The notes: generated by a model not told the origin, from the sequence alone. Numbered from the stretch's first letter, positions 44,591 to 56,635 are shown. The stretch: 64,000 bases of DNA from Hymenoscyphus infarciens (GCA_001414345.1 LLCB01000196.1:1-64000); one strand, 5' to 3'. A program made the numbers and translations.

Positions 44591-45801
44591 CTATCCTTCA
44601 GTGGTATCCATATCCATCACCCCATTCGCAATCAAATCATCAATCGTAGCCAGCATCGTCTCCTTCCAAATCCGATACTTCTCCTTATTCTCCTCACTCA
44701 AATAATCATATCCATCCTGCATCGTAGTCCCCAATTTTCTCTTTTCCGAAACCCGAACTTCCTCTTCCACTTGCATCTGAACATCAATCCCATTCTGATT
44801 TTCATTTTCAATATTGGTATACCAATCCAGATCCAACCAATTCCTTCCTGTGACTGTCACAATCCACGACTGAATAACCTTCGTATCAGTGGTCTCCCAA
44901 CCAGCCCACAACTCCTCGTCCTCGCCTCCAATTTTGGCGATGATTTCTGAATCATCTTTCACCGTTGAAAAGACTTTATAGATTCTGTCCCGACGTTCTT
45001 TAAATTCTTGTTTTGTGGTTTCCTGGTTGCTGAGCCCGTGTATAACGAGAAACCAGATTGCCGCTACTAGCGCTGGAATATGGTCTCCTGGCTGGGGGTT
45101 TTTTGCATCTTCCTCTGAGAGGTTTGACGGAGGAAGGCAGAGTATGGTCTCTACGCCTGCGAGGACATGAGGGATTGCGTTCTTCGAACCAAGTTCTATG
45201 CACATCTTCCGTACCACTGGGGCAAGCCATTTTGGAATTCTCGCGTCGCGATCTGTATTGCTCGCATATCTCAATCCAGACTTTGGGGTTCTATTATTTC
45301 GAAAGGGCGTTAAAGAAGTGGCTTTTGAGGGCGTTTGTTTTTGGGGAAGTTGTCGGGGTGTTGAATTTGAAGCAGGTGAGGATCGCGTTCGAGTTATGTT
45401 AGGCATGTTTTGGTTGGAGGAATTTCGACTTGTATGATTTTCTGCCCGCGGTTTCCGTCGAGAAGCTGTGAGGGTTCGATCGAAGTAGCCATAGAGTTTT
45501 GCGTAGGCACGAGGGGGGATCGGAGGACGAGGTTCGATGGGGGGTAAGTCGAGTGTTGTTTTGAGCCTACTTTGTCAGTAATTGGGACTTTTTGGTTCCT
45601 TGATGTTATTTTCTCTTACCTCTCGCAGGCTATGTTGGCGCAAGCATATGTTCTTCCAATTTCCTCTTCTGCCTTGAGGGTACCTGCTATGCTGCGGGAC
45701 TGGGCGAGGAGAGAACGCGCCAACTCGATAAGCTCGGGTGGTAGGGTCCCGGGATGGCGAGGAATAAGATTATTGAGGGCTTGTTCGACAGGTCGACTCA
45801 T
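44591..45801 (-). CDS. ORC6: origin recognition complex subunit 6
   Basis: Two exons, 45620-45801 and 44591-45566, with a 53-bp intron (45567-45619), giving 385 residues. The splice restores NIACERLKTTLDLPPIEP. The N-terminal exon (MSRPVEQALNNLIPRHPG, then LLAQSRSIAGTLKAEEE, then IGRTYACANIACE) is the TFIIB-like cyclin-box segment of fungal Orc6. A middle Ser/Pro/basic linker with SP/TP sites follows (about 95-150), then a second helical domain (PKWLAPVVRKMCIELGS). The tail is Asp/Glu-rich. Orc6 is needed for MCM loading at replication origins. Family call rests on the N-terminal block; I would put it at 80%. The shorter frame starting at 45406 begins inside exon 2 and is not the real start. 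Confidence 0.8.
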
Positions 45802-46267
45802 TTTGTTTGTTATTATGAGGTATCGCAGAATCCTATTAAGTAGTTGTTGAGAAGTGCAGGTGGTGTTGAGTGTTTTCGTTTGAGAAAGGTGAAAGGCCGG
45901 CAGGGCACTGACTGAGGTACGGGTGCTTGTTGTGAATGACGCTTTAGGGTAGGCTGGAAGCTCAGTGCGGTGCCGTTTCCAGGTTCCCCATCCACCTGCA
46001 CTCCCCATCCGTTTCCAGGGACCCAACCCCTGGAAATGCATCCGCAGGCGGAACCTGAAGGAAGCGCCACAGTACTAGTACTCGAGTACAGTACGGAGCA
46101 GTATGGTGAGTACAGTACAGTGCCACCAACAGCTGTCAACAACATCGTCATCCTCACTCAAAAGAAACCTGAAGACTACCCTCATCCTCAATTGTTGCAA
46201 ACAGATTTCGCCAAATCAAATCGATTAATTGTAGCGCATTCCGAAAACCACCTCCCCCACAATAAAC
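45802..46267. promoter_or_regulatory. divergent promoter, ORC6 / SSP120-like
   Basis: 466 bp shared upstream region. It contains clustered near-palindromic GTACTAGTACTCGAGTAC and repeated GAGTACAGTA words at about 46,073-46,120. No named factor site is recognisable. Confidence 0.45.
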
Positions 46268-47019
46268 ATGGCAGGTAGAAGGATATTACGAGTAGCTTTA
46301 TGTGCGACGTCAATAGCGCTCGTCGCGGCGCATGGAGGAGGAAATAGCCATCAGAAGCCCTTACAAGTCGCAGAAGACGCAGATTGGGCAACGAGACACA
46401 TGGCCGGTACGCCCTCAATTGCTACTCATCTACCTCTCGAGGGCACCAATTGACCAACAATAGAGGAACATCATATCGGCAACTTTGATCCAGGCGCCTT
46501 CTTTCAGCTTCACGATTTCGATAGCAATGGATTCTGGGACCAATCCGAAATCCTAAAATTCTACGGCATGGAGGACCCCAGCGCAAAGGATACACCACAA
46601 TCGAAAAAGGACGAGATAATAGGCACCGTGCTGAGGTTGATCGATACGAACCACAACAATGTAATTGAGAAGGATGAATGGATGAATTTCTGCGAAGGTT
46701 GGGTTGGCAATTCCAAAGGTCCACCAGGAGTGCTGCCAGATTTTGGAACCGGACCGGGACATCATTGGGACATGGAGATGGAATATGAGATTCATCATTG
46801 GGAGAAGTGAGTTGTGCAGTGGTCGGAAAACTAGGGATCACGCTGACAGGAAGCAGGTATCACGACGAGAACACGAAAGAAGAGGATCTAATCCATCCCG
46901 AAGACATTGCGCATTTTAAACAACACGACGACCTAGAAGACGAGGCAGAGAAACAAGCAGCCGAGGACAAACTCGCGATTGTGGAACACAATATACCAGC
47001 AAAATTCCGGAGGGAATAG
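46268..47019 (+). CDS. EF-hand secretory-pathway protein, SSP120-like
   Basis: Three exons, 46268-46406, 46464-46806 and 46857-47019, giving 214 residues. Both joins are exact and restore HMAEEHHIGNFDPGAFF and WEKYHDENTKEEDL. The N-terminus is a signal peptide (RILRVALCATSIALVAA). Two EF-hand loops are visible: DFDSNGFWDQSEI and DTNHNNVIEKDEW, each with the Ca-binding D, N and E positions. The rest is acidic and helical, as in nucleobindin/Ssp120 proteins of the ER-Golgi lumen. No KDEL-type retention tail (it ends AKFRRE). In yeast Ssp120 works with cargo receptor Emp47. Here the partner is inferred. Confidence 0.82.
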
Positions 47020-47087
47020 TGCGTTGATATGTATAGATTGGGATGGAGTATGAATGGCTTCGACGCCAACGACGAAATGTATTATTA

Positions 47088-48338
47088 TTACCTTGTAATC
47101 AAAATGTCAAAGACACAATGCCACACGCTAGGGGCAAAGGTCTTGACCAATTCAACATGTTCAGCCTTTACTTCAGCCTCTGTTGCTGCTTGGCTCAACT
47201 TCTTTCTGAGGATACTTTCAATGGCCCCTCTTCTGGTTTGAACATCCTCCACGCCTACATTTTCATGCAAATGTAGCCAGCCATCGCTGGACAAAAGTTT
47301 CAAAGCTGTTCCCCAACTTTGGTCACTCGTAGGAAGAAGTCCACAATTGACATGTGTAACCTTCCCCAACCAAGAATCCCTCAACCCATCCAACCTCTCC
47401 AAAGCCCTATCATTATCCTCAACAAACACAGTGATACTCTCCTCACCAGGAATCCATTCTTCTACTCTTCCCACGACATTAACACACCACCCATTACTCA
47501 CAGCACCCCTCCTCAACCCCTCCACACTCCAAGGATTCATCTCAAAACCCACAACCTTGCCCATCCCCATCTTCACATAGCTGAAAACAAAATACCCAAT
47601 TCCAGCATAAAGATCCACAGCTGTCTCCCTTTGCAACTCGTTTTTACTTCTTTTCCTCTCCTCTGGACATTGGTGGTGGAAATCAAGGATCCTCGCCTTT
47701 TCCTTGATGTTTCCGCGACTAAACATTGTATATCTCGGTGCCCAGATTTGCGTTATCCCATTCTGTCTAGTACTCACCCAGAACGCCTCATCAAAATCTT
47801 GAGCTGTAGGAGAGCCTGTTGGCGAGAGCGAGGGTCCGAAGTCGCCGTGCAGGATTCTGAGACCAGTTGGGGTACGCAAAATGTTTTCCCGTTCCTCTTC
47901 CTTCTGAGTATCTTCGACATCATCCGTCCCATGATGAAGAGGAATCCCAGAGTTGATGGCCAGATGCGTTAACACACCCTTCCCCTCTCTCTTCCCTACT
48001 TGTTGGAGGACTTTTAACCATAAATCTGATTTTAAGGGCTGGATGAGGGGATTGGATAACCAGTCCTTCCACTCATCTTCCTCGAAACTGCCGGAGGGAA
48101 GGAGGAGCATTGGGGGATAGACGACCCATCTTTTTGGGAGGGTGGCTAGGAGGGTTGATTCTTGGTTGAGGAGTGTTTGTAAGAGGTCTTGAGGGAGGGT
48201 GGTGAACCATGATTTTATGGCGGCTTCGATTGGATTTGTTGGTTTTGTTTTTGGCTTTTTGGGCTTGGTTGTTTTTGAGATGTGGCTTTGAGAATCTGAG
48301 GAGGGGTTTGAGTGGTTCTCTGGTGATGGGGAGGCCAT
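47088..48338 (-). CDS. TRM12: tRNA wybutosine-synthesising protein 2, aminocarboxypropyl transferase
   Basis: Uninterrupted frame of 416 codons from MASPSPENHS. TYW2/Trm12 transfers the alpha-amino-alpha-carboxypropyl group of S-adenosylmethionine to 4-demethylwyosine at position 37 of tRNA-Phe. Evidence: APRYTMFSRGNIKEKAR before the Rossmann domain, the SAM-binding motif VDLYAGIGYFVF (about residue 238) and VVGFEMNPWSVEGLRRG. The acidic loop FVEDNDRALERL and NCGLLPTSDQSW complete the fold. The first 35 residues are a Ser/Lys-rich lead. It converges on the SSP120-like gene with only 68 bp between stops and forms the last intact gene before the transposon block. Confidence 0.9.
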   Translation of the reverse strand: MASPSPENHSNPSSDSQSHISKTTKPKKPKTKPTNPIEAAIKSWFTTLPQDLLQTLLNQESTLLATLPKRWVVYPPMLLLPSGSFEEDEWKDWLSNPLIQPLKSDLWLKVLQQVGKREGKGVLTHLAINSGIPLHHGTDDVEDTQKEEERENILRTPTGLRILHGDFGPSLSPTGSPTAQDFDEAFWVSTRQNGITQIWAPRYTMFSRGNIKEKARILDFHHQCPEERKRSKNELQRETAVDLYAGIGYFVFSYVKMGMGKVVGFEMNPWSVEGLRRGAVSNGWCVNVVGRVEEWIPGEESITVFVEDNDRALERLDGLRDSWLGKVTHVNCGLLPTSDQSWGTALKLLSSDGWLHLHENVGVEDVQTRRGAIESILRKKLSQAATEAEVKAEHVELVKTFAPSVWHCVFDILITR

Positions 48339-48598
48339 TTTTTGGTGATTTCTCCTGGAGTTGGAAGTTTTTGATAAGGTGATGGATCACGTGGAAGAAG
48401 AGCCTGTCACGTGACATGCTCTTTGTCTCGAGACGGGAGTACTAGTTATCTTAGTAAACTCAGCCGCCAGGGCTTATTAGCTTTTTGGTTCCACTTTATT
48501 TAGATTAGATTATTTAGAATTATTTAAGATTATTTAGCTCTAAATAACCCTAGATTATTTAAAAGAATTAATAATATTCTAAACCTCTAAACACTTTT
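48339..48598. other. boundary between gene space and transposon block
   Basis: At about 48,470 the sequence switches within a few tens of bases from gene-like GC content to extremely AT-rich, TpA-rich sequence. 48339-48470 is the probable TRM12 promoter. Confidence 0.6.
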
Positions 48599-49067
48599 TA
48601 TAATAGTACGCTATCCTAGATTATTATATAACAGTACTATCCTAAGTATTCGTGAAACTGCCGATACTCTTAAGCAGTGCTAATACTCTTAATATCTCTG
48701 AGGCTGAGATTATAAATAACTAATACTTATATAAGTGAAGTATTAAAGGTATTAATATCTAATATTTATATATAAAAGAGATTAAGGTTTAGATGTTATA
48801 TATTTAGCTTTTCAAAGGATTAGAGGTTATATATTTAGCTTTTCAGCTCTTATTATTTAGTATTAGCTATATTAGGTAGAGCTTAGTTATTATTATTATT
48901 AGAACTTAGAAGCTTTTAAACTCTTATATATAGACGTTTATATTTAGTATAGAAGAGAGATAGTTATTATTTTCTTCTATATTAGAGCCTAGTATCTATA
49001 TATGTTATTCTATTATACGTACTCCTATATACCTCTACTATAGTTATATATATTTCGTACTATTATA
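48599..49067 (+). repeat. 5' LTR of chromovirus
   Basis: 469 bp, the same length as the 3' copy. It begins TATAATAGTA and ends TACTATTATA; the unmutated form would begin TGTAATAG.. and end ..TTACA, so the TG/CA ends have been changed to TA. It differs from the 3' LTR mainly by C/T and G/A transitions. Internal duplicate: ATATATTTAGCTTTTCA occurs twice. Confidence 0.9.
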
Positions 49068-50679
49068 TAAAAATAATAACTCTTCTTTACTAGTAATAGC
49101 TTTAATAATATCTCTTTTTAAGCTTATTACTACTTCTTATTTAAAAGTCGATTTATACTTAATTTAGAATATTATAATAATATCCTTATATAGCTAGGTA
49201 ATTAGAGACTACTTAGATAGCTAGTAATAGTAGGGTTTATTATCTATATAAATAGCTAGTAAAAATCGTGTTTTAGTATATATTAAGAGATTAGAATACG
49301 CTAAGTATTTCCTAAGAGTTCTAATAACCCTAGATTTAGTAAATAAGTCGACTTTTAATAGTTATTTAGAAGGCTTTTAAATCTAATCTTACTCTCTCCT
49401 TCTAATTTAATATTTAATATATTAGAATCTAGAGCGACCTCTAGTCTCTCTTAAGCTCTACTCTTAAGTATAAAGCGACCTCTTAGAGAATAAAGTTAAG
49501 ACTCTATTAAAAGGTCTCTAACTTAGTACTATACCTCTAAGAATAGTAAGAAGCCTAAGAATAATAAAGGTAAAGGCTTAGCACTTAGAAGCTAGAGAGA
49601 TTAATAAGACTTCTCTAATATAGATAAGATATAGAGTATAATCTAAGCTATAGAGGCTAAGGATTAAGAAAAAGAATAGAGAATTTTAGAGTAAGATAAT
49701 TAGATTACTTAATTATTAGACCTAGTATAGTAAATTAGTTAATAACTACTAAATAATAACTAAAGTCTAAGTCCTATCTAACCTATATAAATACCTCCTT
49801 CTACCTCTTTAAATTGCTATTATAAGTAAGACTCTACCTCTAATATTCCTTTCTTATAATAACCTACTCTATGCTTATAACCTAAAAGTACTCTAAAAGC
49901 TTTTTAATCTATTAAAAGTAAGATTATAGAAAAAATTAAACTTTTAGATAATAGTGTTTTACCTATATATAAGTAATAGAGAATATTAATATATAATTAA
50001 CTTTATATAAACGCTAACTATTATTAGACGCTTTTAACTTATAAAGCTCTTATTTAAGAGATAATAATAAAACTTGCCTAGAACTACTTAGAGCTCTAAT
50101 ATAAGTTTAATATAAGTAAGATAGTATTTAAGGATTATAAAGAAATAATCGAACTTCTTAATACCTACTATCTAACTAGTTATAAGAAAGAGGATACCTA
50201 GAATACCTTTTAGTCTCTTTAGATAGAATAGAAGAGTTATATAAGAGAAAGTTTTATAGAATTTAAAAGTTGCTTTTTAAGTATAGTAATACTTAGAGAA
50301 GTATTTAAGTAAGATAAGTTCTACTATATATAGAATAAGCTTACCTTAGCTCTAAACCTAATTAGTTAATAGTAAAAGATACTAGAATACTAACTTTAAT
50401 AAGATAGTAAGAGACTTATTATTTATAGATAAGAAACGATACTATAATACTAAGTTATATATAACTAGTATAATAAGTACTAAAAAACCTATTATTATAA
50501 GCTTATTATACTAAAAGCCTAATACTAACTAAACCTTATCTAGTTCTTTAATAAAAACCTTATTACCTTTATATAGACTTTATTCTACTTCTTAAAAAAC
50601 TTCTTAAACTTCTAAACCCTCTTCTACTAGTTAAAGATTAAAGACTTTATTTATAGACTAACTCCTTACTAGTATAAAG

Positions 50680-50721
50680 TACTATAATTATAAGAAACCT
50701 AGGTATATTAAGTCTAACTAT
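50680..50721 (+). other. gag zinc knuckle destroyed by RIP
   Basis: The codons align with a CCHC knuckle (C-x2-C-x4-H-x4-C), but all four metal ligands now read Tyr: TAC, TAT, TAT and TAT. Each is what TGC/TGT (Cys) or CAT (His) becomes when TpG or CpA turns into TpA. The translation is YYNYKKPRYIKSNY. Confidence 0.8.
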
Positions 50722-51899
50722 TCTAATCTACCTAGTATTAATAAGATAGAAGAGGATAATTAATTTAAAAAAGAATAACTACTTAAAAAGTACTTTAACT
50801 CTAACCTAAGTTAAGAGAAAAACGAAGAGACTTAGATAAAAATACCTTCTTAGGCCTATATAAATATAATCTAGCTAGACTTAACCTTTCTAAGCTTATA
50901 AAAGGAAAACAGTTCTTTATAAATACTACTCTTAGTATATAAAGATATAGTATTAAAATATAAGCTTTAGTAAATATAGAAGTAAATAAGTACCTATTTC
51001 TAAATTAACTCTTAGTCTTATAATTATTAAAAGTAATAGGTTTAAAGATTTAGAAACTACCTTATTTAGTATCTATTTATAAATATAATAATAGTACTAA
51101 AAGCTAGGTAAATTAGTTTATATAACTATATTTAAATATAGATAAACGTTATATTTATAACTATTCTTTTATTATCTTAGACTTTAGATAATAAGACTTA
51201 ATTATTAGTAATAAGTAGTTAAACTATTTTAAAGTTCTTCTTAACCTCTTAAAAAACTAGATTACTTAGCTAGTTAAATACTCTCTAACTCTCTACTATA
51301 GTAAGGAAATTCTACTTTCTCTTTTTAGCTAGAACTAGAAACCTTTTTTAAATTACTAGTTAGATATAAACTAAAGAGAATATACTATCTAGTAATAAGA
51401 AAGACGTAAAAAAAGTAGACTTATATATATAGCTAAGTTATTACTTCTATCTATAATAATACCTCTTAAAATTTTAATATCTAACTTTAGTCTAAAGCTC
51501 TTATAAACTATTAGTATAGTATTAAAAGGCTAGACTCTATACTCTTTTATCTATAAGATAAGCGTAAACATAATATATTATAATATAAAATAGCTTAATT
51601 TAGAATTTTATATAATAAGTCTTTATAAGCTAGATTAGGTTATTAATAAGAGATTAGCCTCTTTCTAAGACGACGATAAGATAAGAGCTCTAATATAAGC
51701 CTAACTCCTAAGATATTACTTATCTTATAAAGACATATTCTTAAAGATAGCTTTTAATAAGCTTTCTTCTTACTATAAATATAATTATAAGATTACTTTA
51801 AATAAGCTACTTCTTAACTCCTTTTTACCTCTATATTAATAGTTAACTATAGAACTTAAGGCTATAAAAGAGTATCTTATAAAGAATCTAGATAAGGGG

Positions 51900-52330
51900 T
51901 TTATTATTAATAATAATAGCTCTTTCGCCTCTCTAGTACTCTTTATTAAAAAGGCTAATAGTAATAAGTTATAGTTTTATATTAATTATAGAAAGCTAAA
52001 TACTCTAACTTAAAATAATCTTTATCTAATCTCTTATATTAATAAGCTTCTTTCTAGAATAAGAATAGCTAAAATCTTTACTAAATTAGATATTAGATAA
52101 GCTTTTTATTATATCTAAATAGACCTTAACTTAGAAGAGATAACTATATTTAAAACTAGGTATAGTATATATAAATATAAGGTCCTTCCTTTTAGACTCT
52201 ATAATAGCTTTACTATCTATTAACGTTATATAAACAACGTCTTAATCAACTATTTAAATAACTTCTATATTACCTACTTAGATAATATTTTAATTTATTT
52301 AAATACTATTAAAGAATATAAGAAATAGAT
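51900..52330 (+). pseudogene. reverse transcriptase remnant
   Basis: Recognisable blocks: LFIKKANSNKL, then a stop, then FYINYRKLN (51,942-52,004); IFTKLDIR then AFYYI (about 52,075-52,120); VLPFRLYNS (about 52,180); and TYLDNILIY at 52272-52298. The catalytic YLDD is now YLDN (GAT to AAT at 52284-52286). Orientation plus. Confidence 0.88.
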
Positions 52331-53249
52331 TAAGAAGGTTCTAAATTAGCTCTAAGAAGTAGGACTTTAGATAAATATTAAGAAAAGCGAATTTAGTATT
52401 ATTAGAGTTAAATACTTAGGATTTATCTTAACTATAAAAAGACTTAAAGTTAATTTAGAAAAAGTAGAGCCTTTATAAAACTAGGTCTAACCTAATACTA
52501 TAATAGGTATAAAGTCTTATCTAGAGTTTATAAGATTCTATAGATAATTTATTAAAGGTTATACTAAAATTACTAAACCTTTAACTATAATAATACGCCT
52601 TATAAAGCTGTTTCTATAAACATCTAAATATAACGAAGCCTTTAAAGTACTAAGAACCTAGCTACTTACTATATAAACCTTATACTACTTTAACTCTAAT
52701 TATAATATAAAAGTAGAAATAGACTCTTTAAAAGAAGTAATAGTAGATATATTCTTATAATAATATAATAGCCTTTAGTACTTTATTAGGTTCTACTTAT
52801 ATGTCCTAGTTAGCTACGAATTAAACTAGGAGATCTACGATAAAGAGCTATCTACTATTATAAAAGCTTTTAAGAAATAGCGCCTTAAACTTATATTATA
52901 TTAGAAGTGTATTAATATATATTTAGATTATAGATTATTAGAATACTTTATAATAACTAAGCTACTTATAGCTAAGTAAGTCTAATAGATAGAGTTTCTA
53001 TTAGACTTTAACTTCTAGATCTAATTTACGTCTAGAAAGAGTAATTAAAAAGTAGATATATTAACCTAATATAAGTAAGACTTAAAAACCTATAATTAAG
53101 CTAAAGTAGATAGCTACTTATATACTCTTTTAATACCTAATTGTTTAAACCTCTAAATTAACGTTAAACTTACTTAGACCTTTTTATAAGAATAGTCTAC
53201 CTCTCTTAATATAATTTAATTAGATGTTATTCTAGGAATAAGTTTAGAT

Positions 53250-54000
53250 ATAATTTAAAAGTTAAAAGAAGATAACTTATACTCCTTTTAAGAAGAATAT
53301 TATAAACTTCTAAATAGATACTACCTCTTATTAAATAATTTACTACTTTTTAAGAATTGACTTTATATTTAAAAGAATACTAAACTTTATATAAAACTAA
53401 TCTAAGAAGTCTATAACTAAATATCTAGTACTTACCTAAGTATAAAAAAGATATACTAGTTATTAGTATAATACTATTATTAGATTAGAATGTTTTTAGA
53501 CTATAAGAGGTATATAGAGAATTATTAAGCCTATAAATACTCCTATTCTTAATAAACTAAGTAATAAGGCTTTCTTTACTCTCTATTTATATCTAAATAT
53601 TCTATATAATATTTATATATAGACTTTAAATTATTCTTAAAAGATAAATATAGATTTAATACTATATTAGTATTTATTAACTAACTTAGAAAGGATTTAG
53701 TATTAATACTCTATTACTTAACTATAGATGTTAAAAGACTAGCTAAACTTTTTATTTAATAGATTTATTATTTTAGCTACTACTCTAAATCAATTACATC
53801 TGATTAAGAACCTTAATTTATATTATTATTTTAAATCGAATTTTATTAAATAATTAGTATTAAGCTTAAGCTTAGTACTATCTACTATAAATAGATAGAT
53901 AAATAGATAGAGATAATAAACTAATATATTAATTAGAGACTAAGGCTCTTTATAATCTACTATTAAGATAACTAGAGTAAATTAATCCTCTTAATAGATA
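53250..54000 (+). pseudogene. integrase remnant
   Basis: The catalytic-core segment ITSD, stop, EP, stop, FILLF at about 53,793-53,830 corresponds to the ITSDRGPQF-type block of gypsy integrases and is followed by the segment around the catalytic Glu, broken by several TAG/TAA. No function possible. Confidence 0.75.
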
Positions 54001-54534
54001 AAGTATAAATAACACTTTTATACTTATCTATTAGTATAACTCTTTATTAGCTTAAGTTTAGACTTAACCTAAAGACTTTATAAAACTAGAATACGCTAAA
54101 GACTTCTATTTCCTAGGAACGACTTAACTATAATAAGGTAGTAAAAGTAGCTTAATATATATACTCTACTTAGAGAATAGCTAAAGATAATATAGATAAG
54201 GCTTAGAAAAAGATAAAGGATAGTATAAACTAATACTAAAGAGCTATTAACTAGGATATTAAAGATAAAGTCTACTTATCTACTAAGAATCTTAAGATAA
54301 ATTATCCTAGCTAAAAGCTTATTAAATAGTAGATAGTACCTTTTAAAATATTAGAAAGTATAAAACACTTCTATAGGCTGAAACTTTCTAAAAGCTTATT
54401 AATTTATAATGTTTTTACCTCTAATATACTTTTAAAGGATCTAAACACCTCTCTACTAGGATAAGAGGCTCTAGAGCCTCTACTAGACATTATTAAAGGT
54501 ATATAAGAATAGGAGATATAAGAAATACTTAGTA

Positions 54535-54680
54535 GTAGACTTTTTAGAAGATAGCTATAGTATTAAGTAAAATAGGTCGAATATAATTTAGATCCTACTT
54601 AGTATTCTATAGATAATTTTTAGAGTTTATTATATTATCTAAGAGACTTTTATACTAAATATCTAGAAGAGCTAAGACTA
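54535..54680 (+). pseudogene. chromodomain remnant at end of pol
   Basis: Reads YYVK, stop, VEYNLDPT, stop, YSIDNF and ends LLYYLRDFYTKYLEEL. The order YLVKW..Y..TWEP..NF..LL..F fits a chromodomain with Trp codons turned to stops (TGG to TAG). Chromodomains steer integration to heterochromatin. Confidence 0.75.
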
Positions 54681-54827
54681 CTCTAATACCTCTCTAAATA
54701 GCTTAATATATAGGAATTAGATAAGAATTAGATAAAAGAGTTAATTTATAAAATAATACTCTCTAATTCTAGTTACTCTTAATAAGAAACTTATAATAAA
54801 AACCTAAGATAAAACACTAACTAGTAG

Positions 54828-55344
54828 GAATGTTTAAAATTAATAAAGTAAAGAACTAAGACTAAGTTACTACTAAAATAGAGCCTACTAACTCTCTCTA
54901 GGCTATAGCCTCTTCTTTCTCTAACTTATTATCCTCCTCCTTACCCTTCTAAGCATAAGGAGCCTAAATCGGCTCTTCCTCTACTACCTCCTCCTTATAA
55001 GAACGCTTCTTATCTTAGTAACCTCTTATAACTAGCTTTAGAGGAGACGTCTATAAACTCTTTAGATAGGCCTTAAAGAAGACTTAAACCTAGGTTTAGA
55101 CAGAGGTCCTACTCTTTATAGTATAATATAAGAACTATTAAATATTAGTAACTAAAACCCTTCTAATAAGTAAAGAGTACTTATAGTAACCTTAGTACGA
55201 AGTACTTAAGTCTTTTCTAAAAGAGTAAACTATATCTTTAAACTATTTTTTAGTACCTTTATACTAGTAACGACTAACACCTTATCTAAGGTCTTAGTAG
55301 CCTTCTTAAACTCTCTCTTCCTTCTCCTTCTTACTCTTAAACAT
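54828..55344 (-). pseudogene. antisense coding remnant between chromodomain and 3' LTR
   Basis: Minus strand from an ATG at 55344 (MFKSKKEKEERV) towards 54828. The frame is broken only by TAG/TAA, mostly where a CAG or CAA codon would be, and keeps lysine/glutamate-rich and hydrophobic segments (for example KGTKK, stop, FKDIVYSFRKDL and DKKRSYKEEVVEEEPI). It lies in the opposite sense to gag-pol. Not recognised as a known family. Confidence 0.45.
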
Positions 55345-56166
55345 ACTAAACTCCTTCTTAATAAACTATAGTAACTACCTAAGTTAGAACGAATTTAGTA
55401 TATATTTAGGATTAAACTTATTAGAATATATATAGTATTCTACTTAACGTAGTACTTATACTTCTTTAACTTTAGCTTCTTAAAAGTATATATATAATCT
55501 CTATTTTAAGATTTTGCCTAAAGGTACTAAACGTAGTAGACTTAGTAGGTAGCTAGAAGCGTACTAAGAGGACATAGAAGAGGTATTTTACTATATTAGA
55601 TTAGCCTTAAATTAGGTCTAATTAAGAAGAGAAGAACTTACTTTTATATATATATATATAATATATATATATATTCTAAGAGATAAGTTAGTATATAAAG
55701 ATATACCTAATTAGAAGGTATTCTTACTATTTATATTATTTAGATAAAAAGAAAAGAAGAAGAGAAGTTAGAATTAGAGAAAAGTTGCTTACTAATATAC
55801 TACTTATAATAATAGCTATTACTTTATAATTATTATTTATTACTTAATAATTACTATTATAATATATAATAATAATAAGAACATAATAACTCTATAGTAG
55901 CGTACTACTTTCTATCTACTAGCTAATTATTAGCTTCTCTTCTATTTATATCCTATTATTATATAGTATATAGTAGTAAATAAAGAGCAATTAGCTCTTA
56001 AATAATAATACTACTAGTCACCGACTCTACCTTAACTACTAGATACTATAATAGTAAGAAAAGTTATATTCTTTATAGTAAAGAGATAAATAATACTCTA
56101 ATTAACCCGATACTATACTAATCGATAACCAAAGACTTAGAACGAGTCTTTTTAAAAGAGAGAGGA

Positions 56167-56635
56167 TATAATAGCACGCTATCCTAGATTATTATATAAT
56201 AGCACTATCCTAAGTATTTATAAAACTACCGATACCTCTAAGCAGTGCTAATACCTCTAATACCCCTAGGGCTGAGATTACGAATAATTAATACTTATAT
56301 AAGCGAAGTATTAAAAGTATTAATATCTAACATTCATATATAGAAGGGATTAAGATTTAGATATTATATATTTAGCTTTCTAAAAGATCAGAGGTTATAT
56401 ATTTAGCTTTTCAGCTCTTATTATTTAGTATTAGCTATATTAGACAGGGCTTAGTTATTATTATTATTAGAACTTAGAAGCTTCTAAACTCTTGTATATA
56501 GACGTTTATATTTAGTATAGAAGAGGGATAGTTATTGTTTTCTTCTATATTAGAGCCTAGTATCTATATACGTTATTCTACTATACGTACTCCTATATAC
56601 CTCTACTATAGTTGTATATATTTCGTGCTATTACA
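56167..56635 (+). repeat. 3' LTR of chromovirus
   Basis: 469 bp. Begins TATAATAGCA after the polypurine tract and ends TGCTATTACA. It keeps slightly more C and G than the 5' LTR (for example CCCCTAGGGCTGAG), so the two copies have been mutated to different degrees. Confidence 0.9.

Larger units (their letters stand above)
48599..56635 (+). mobile_element. Ty3/gypsy chromovirus LTR retrotransposon, RIP-inactivated
   Basis: 8037 bp, flanked by identical 5-bp CTTTT duplications (48594-48598 and 56636-56640). Both LTRs are 469 bp. Internal order on the plus strand: gag with zinc knuckle (50680-50721), protease remnant (about 50,965), reverse transcriptase (about 51,900-52,330), RNase H (about 52,670-52,920), integrase (about 53,250-54,000) and chromodomain-type tail (about 54,535-54,680). 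Every frame is broken by many TAA/TAG and almost no TGA. CpA and TpG are nearly absent, the pattern expected from RIP. No protein can be made. A polypurine tract (AAAAGAGAGAGGA) directly precedes the 3' LTR. Confidence 0.92.
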
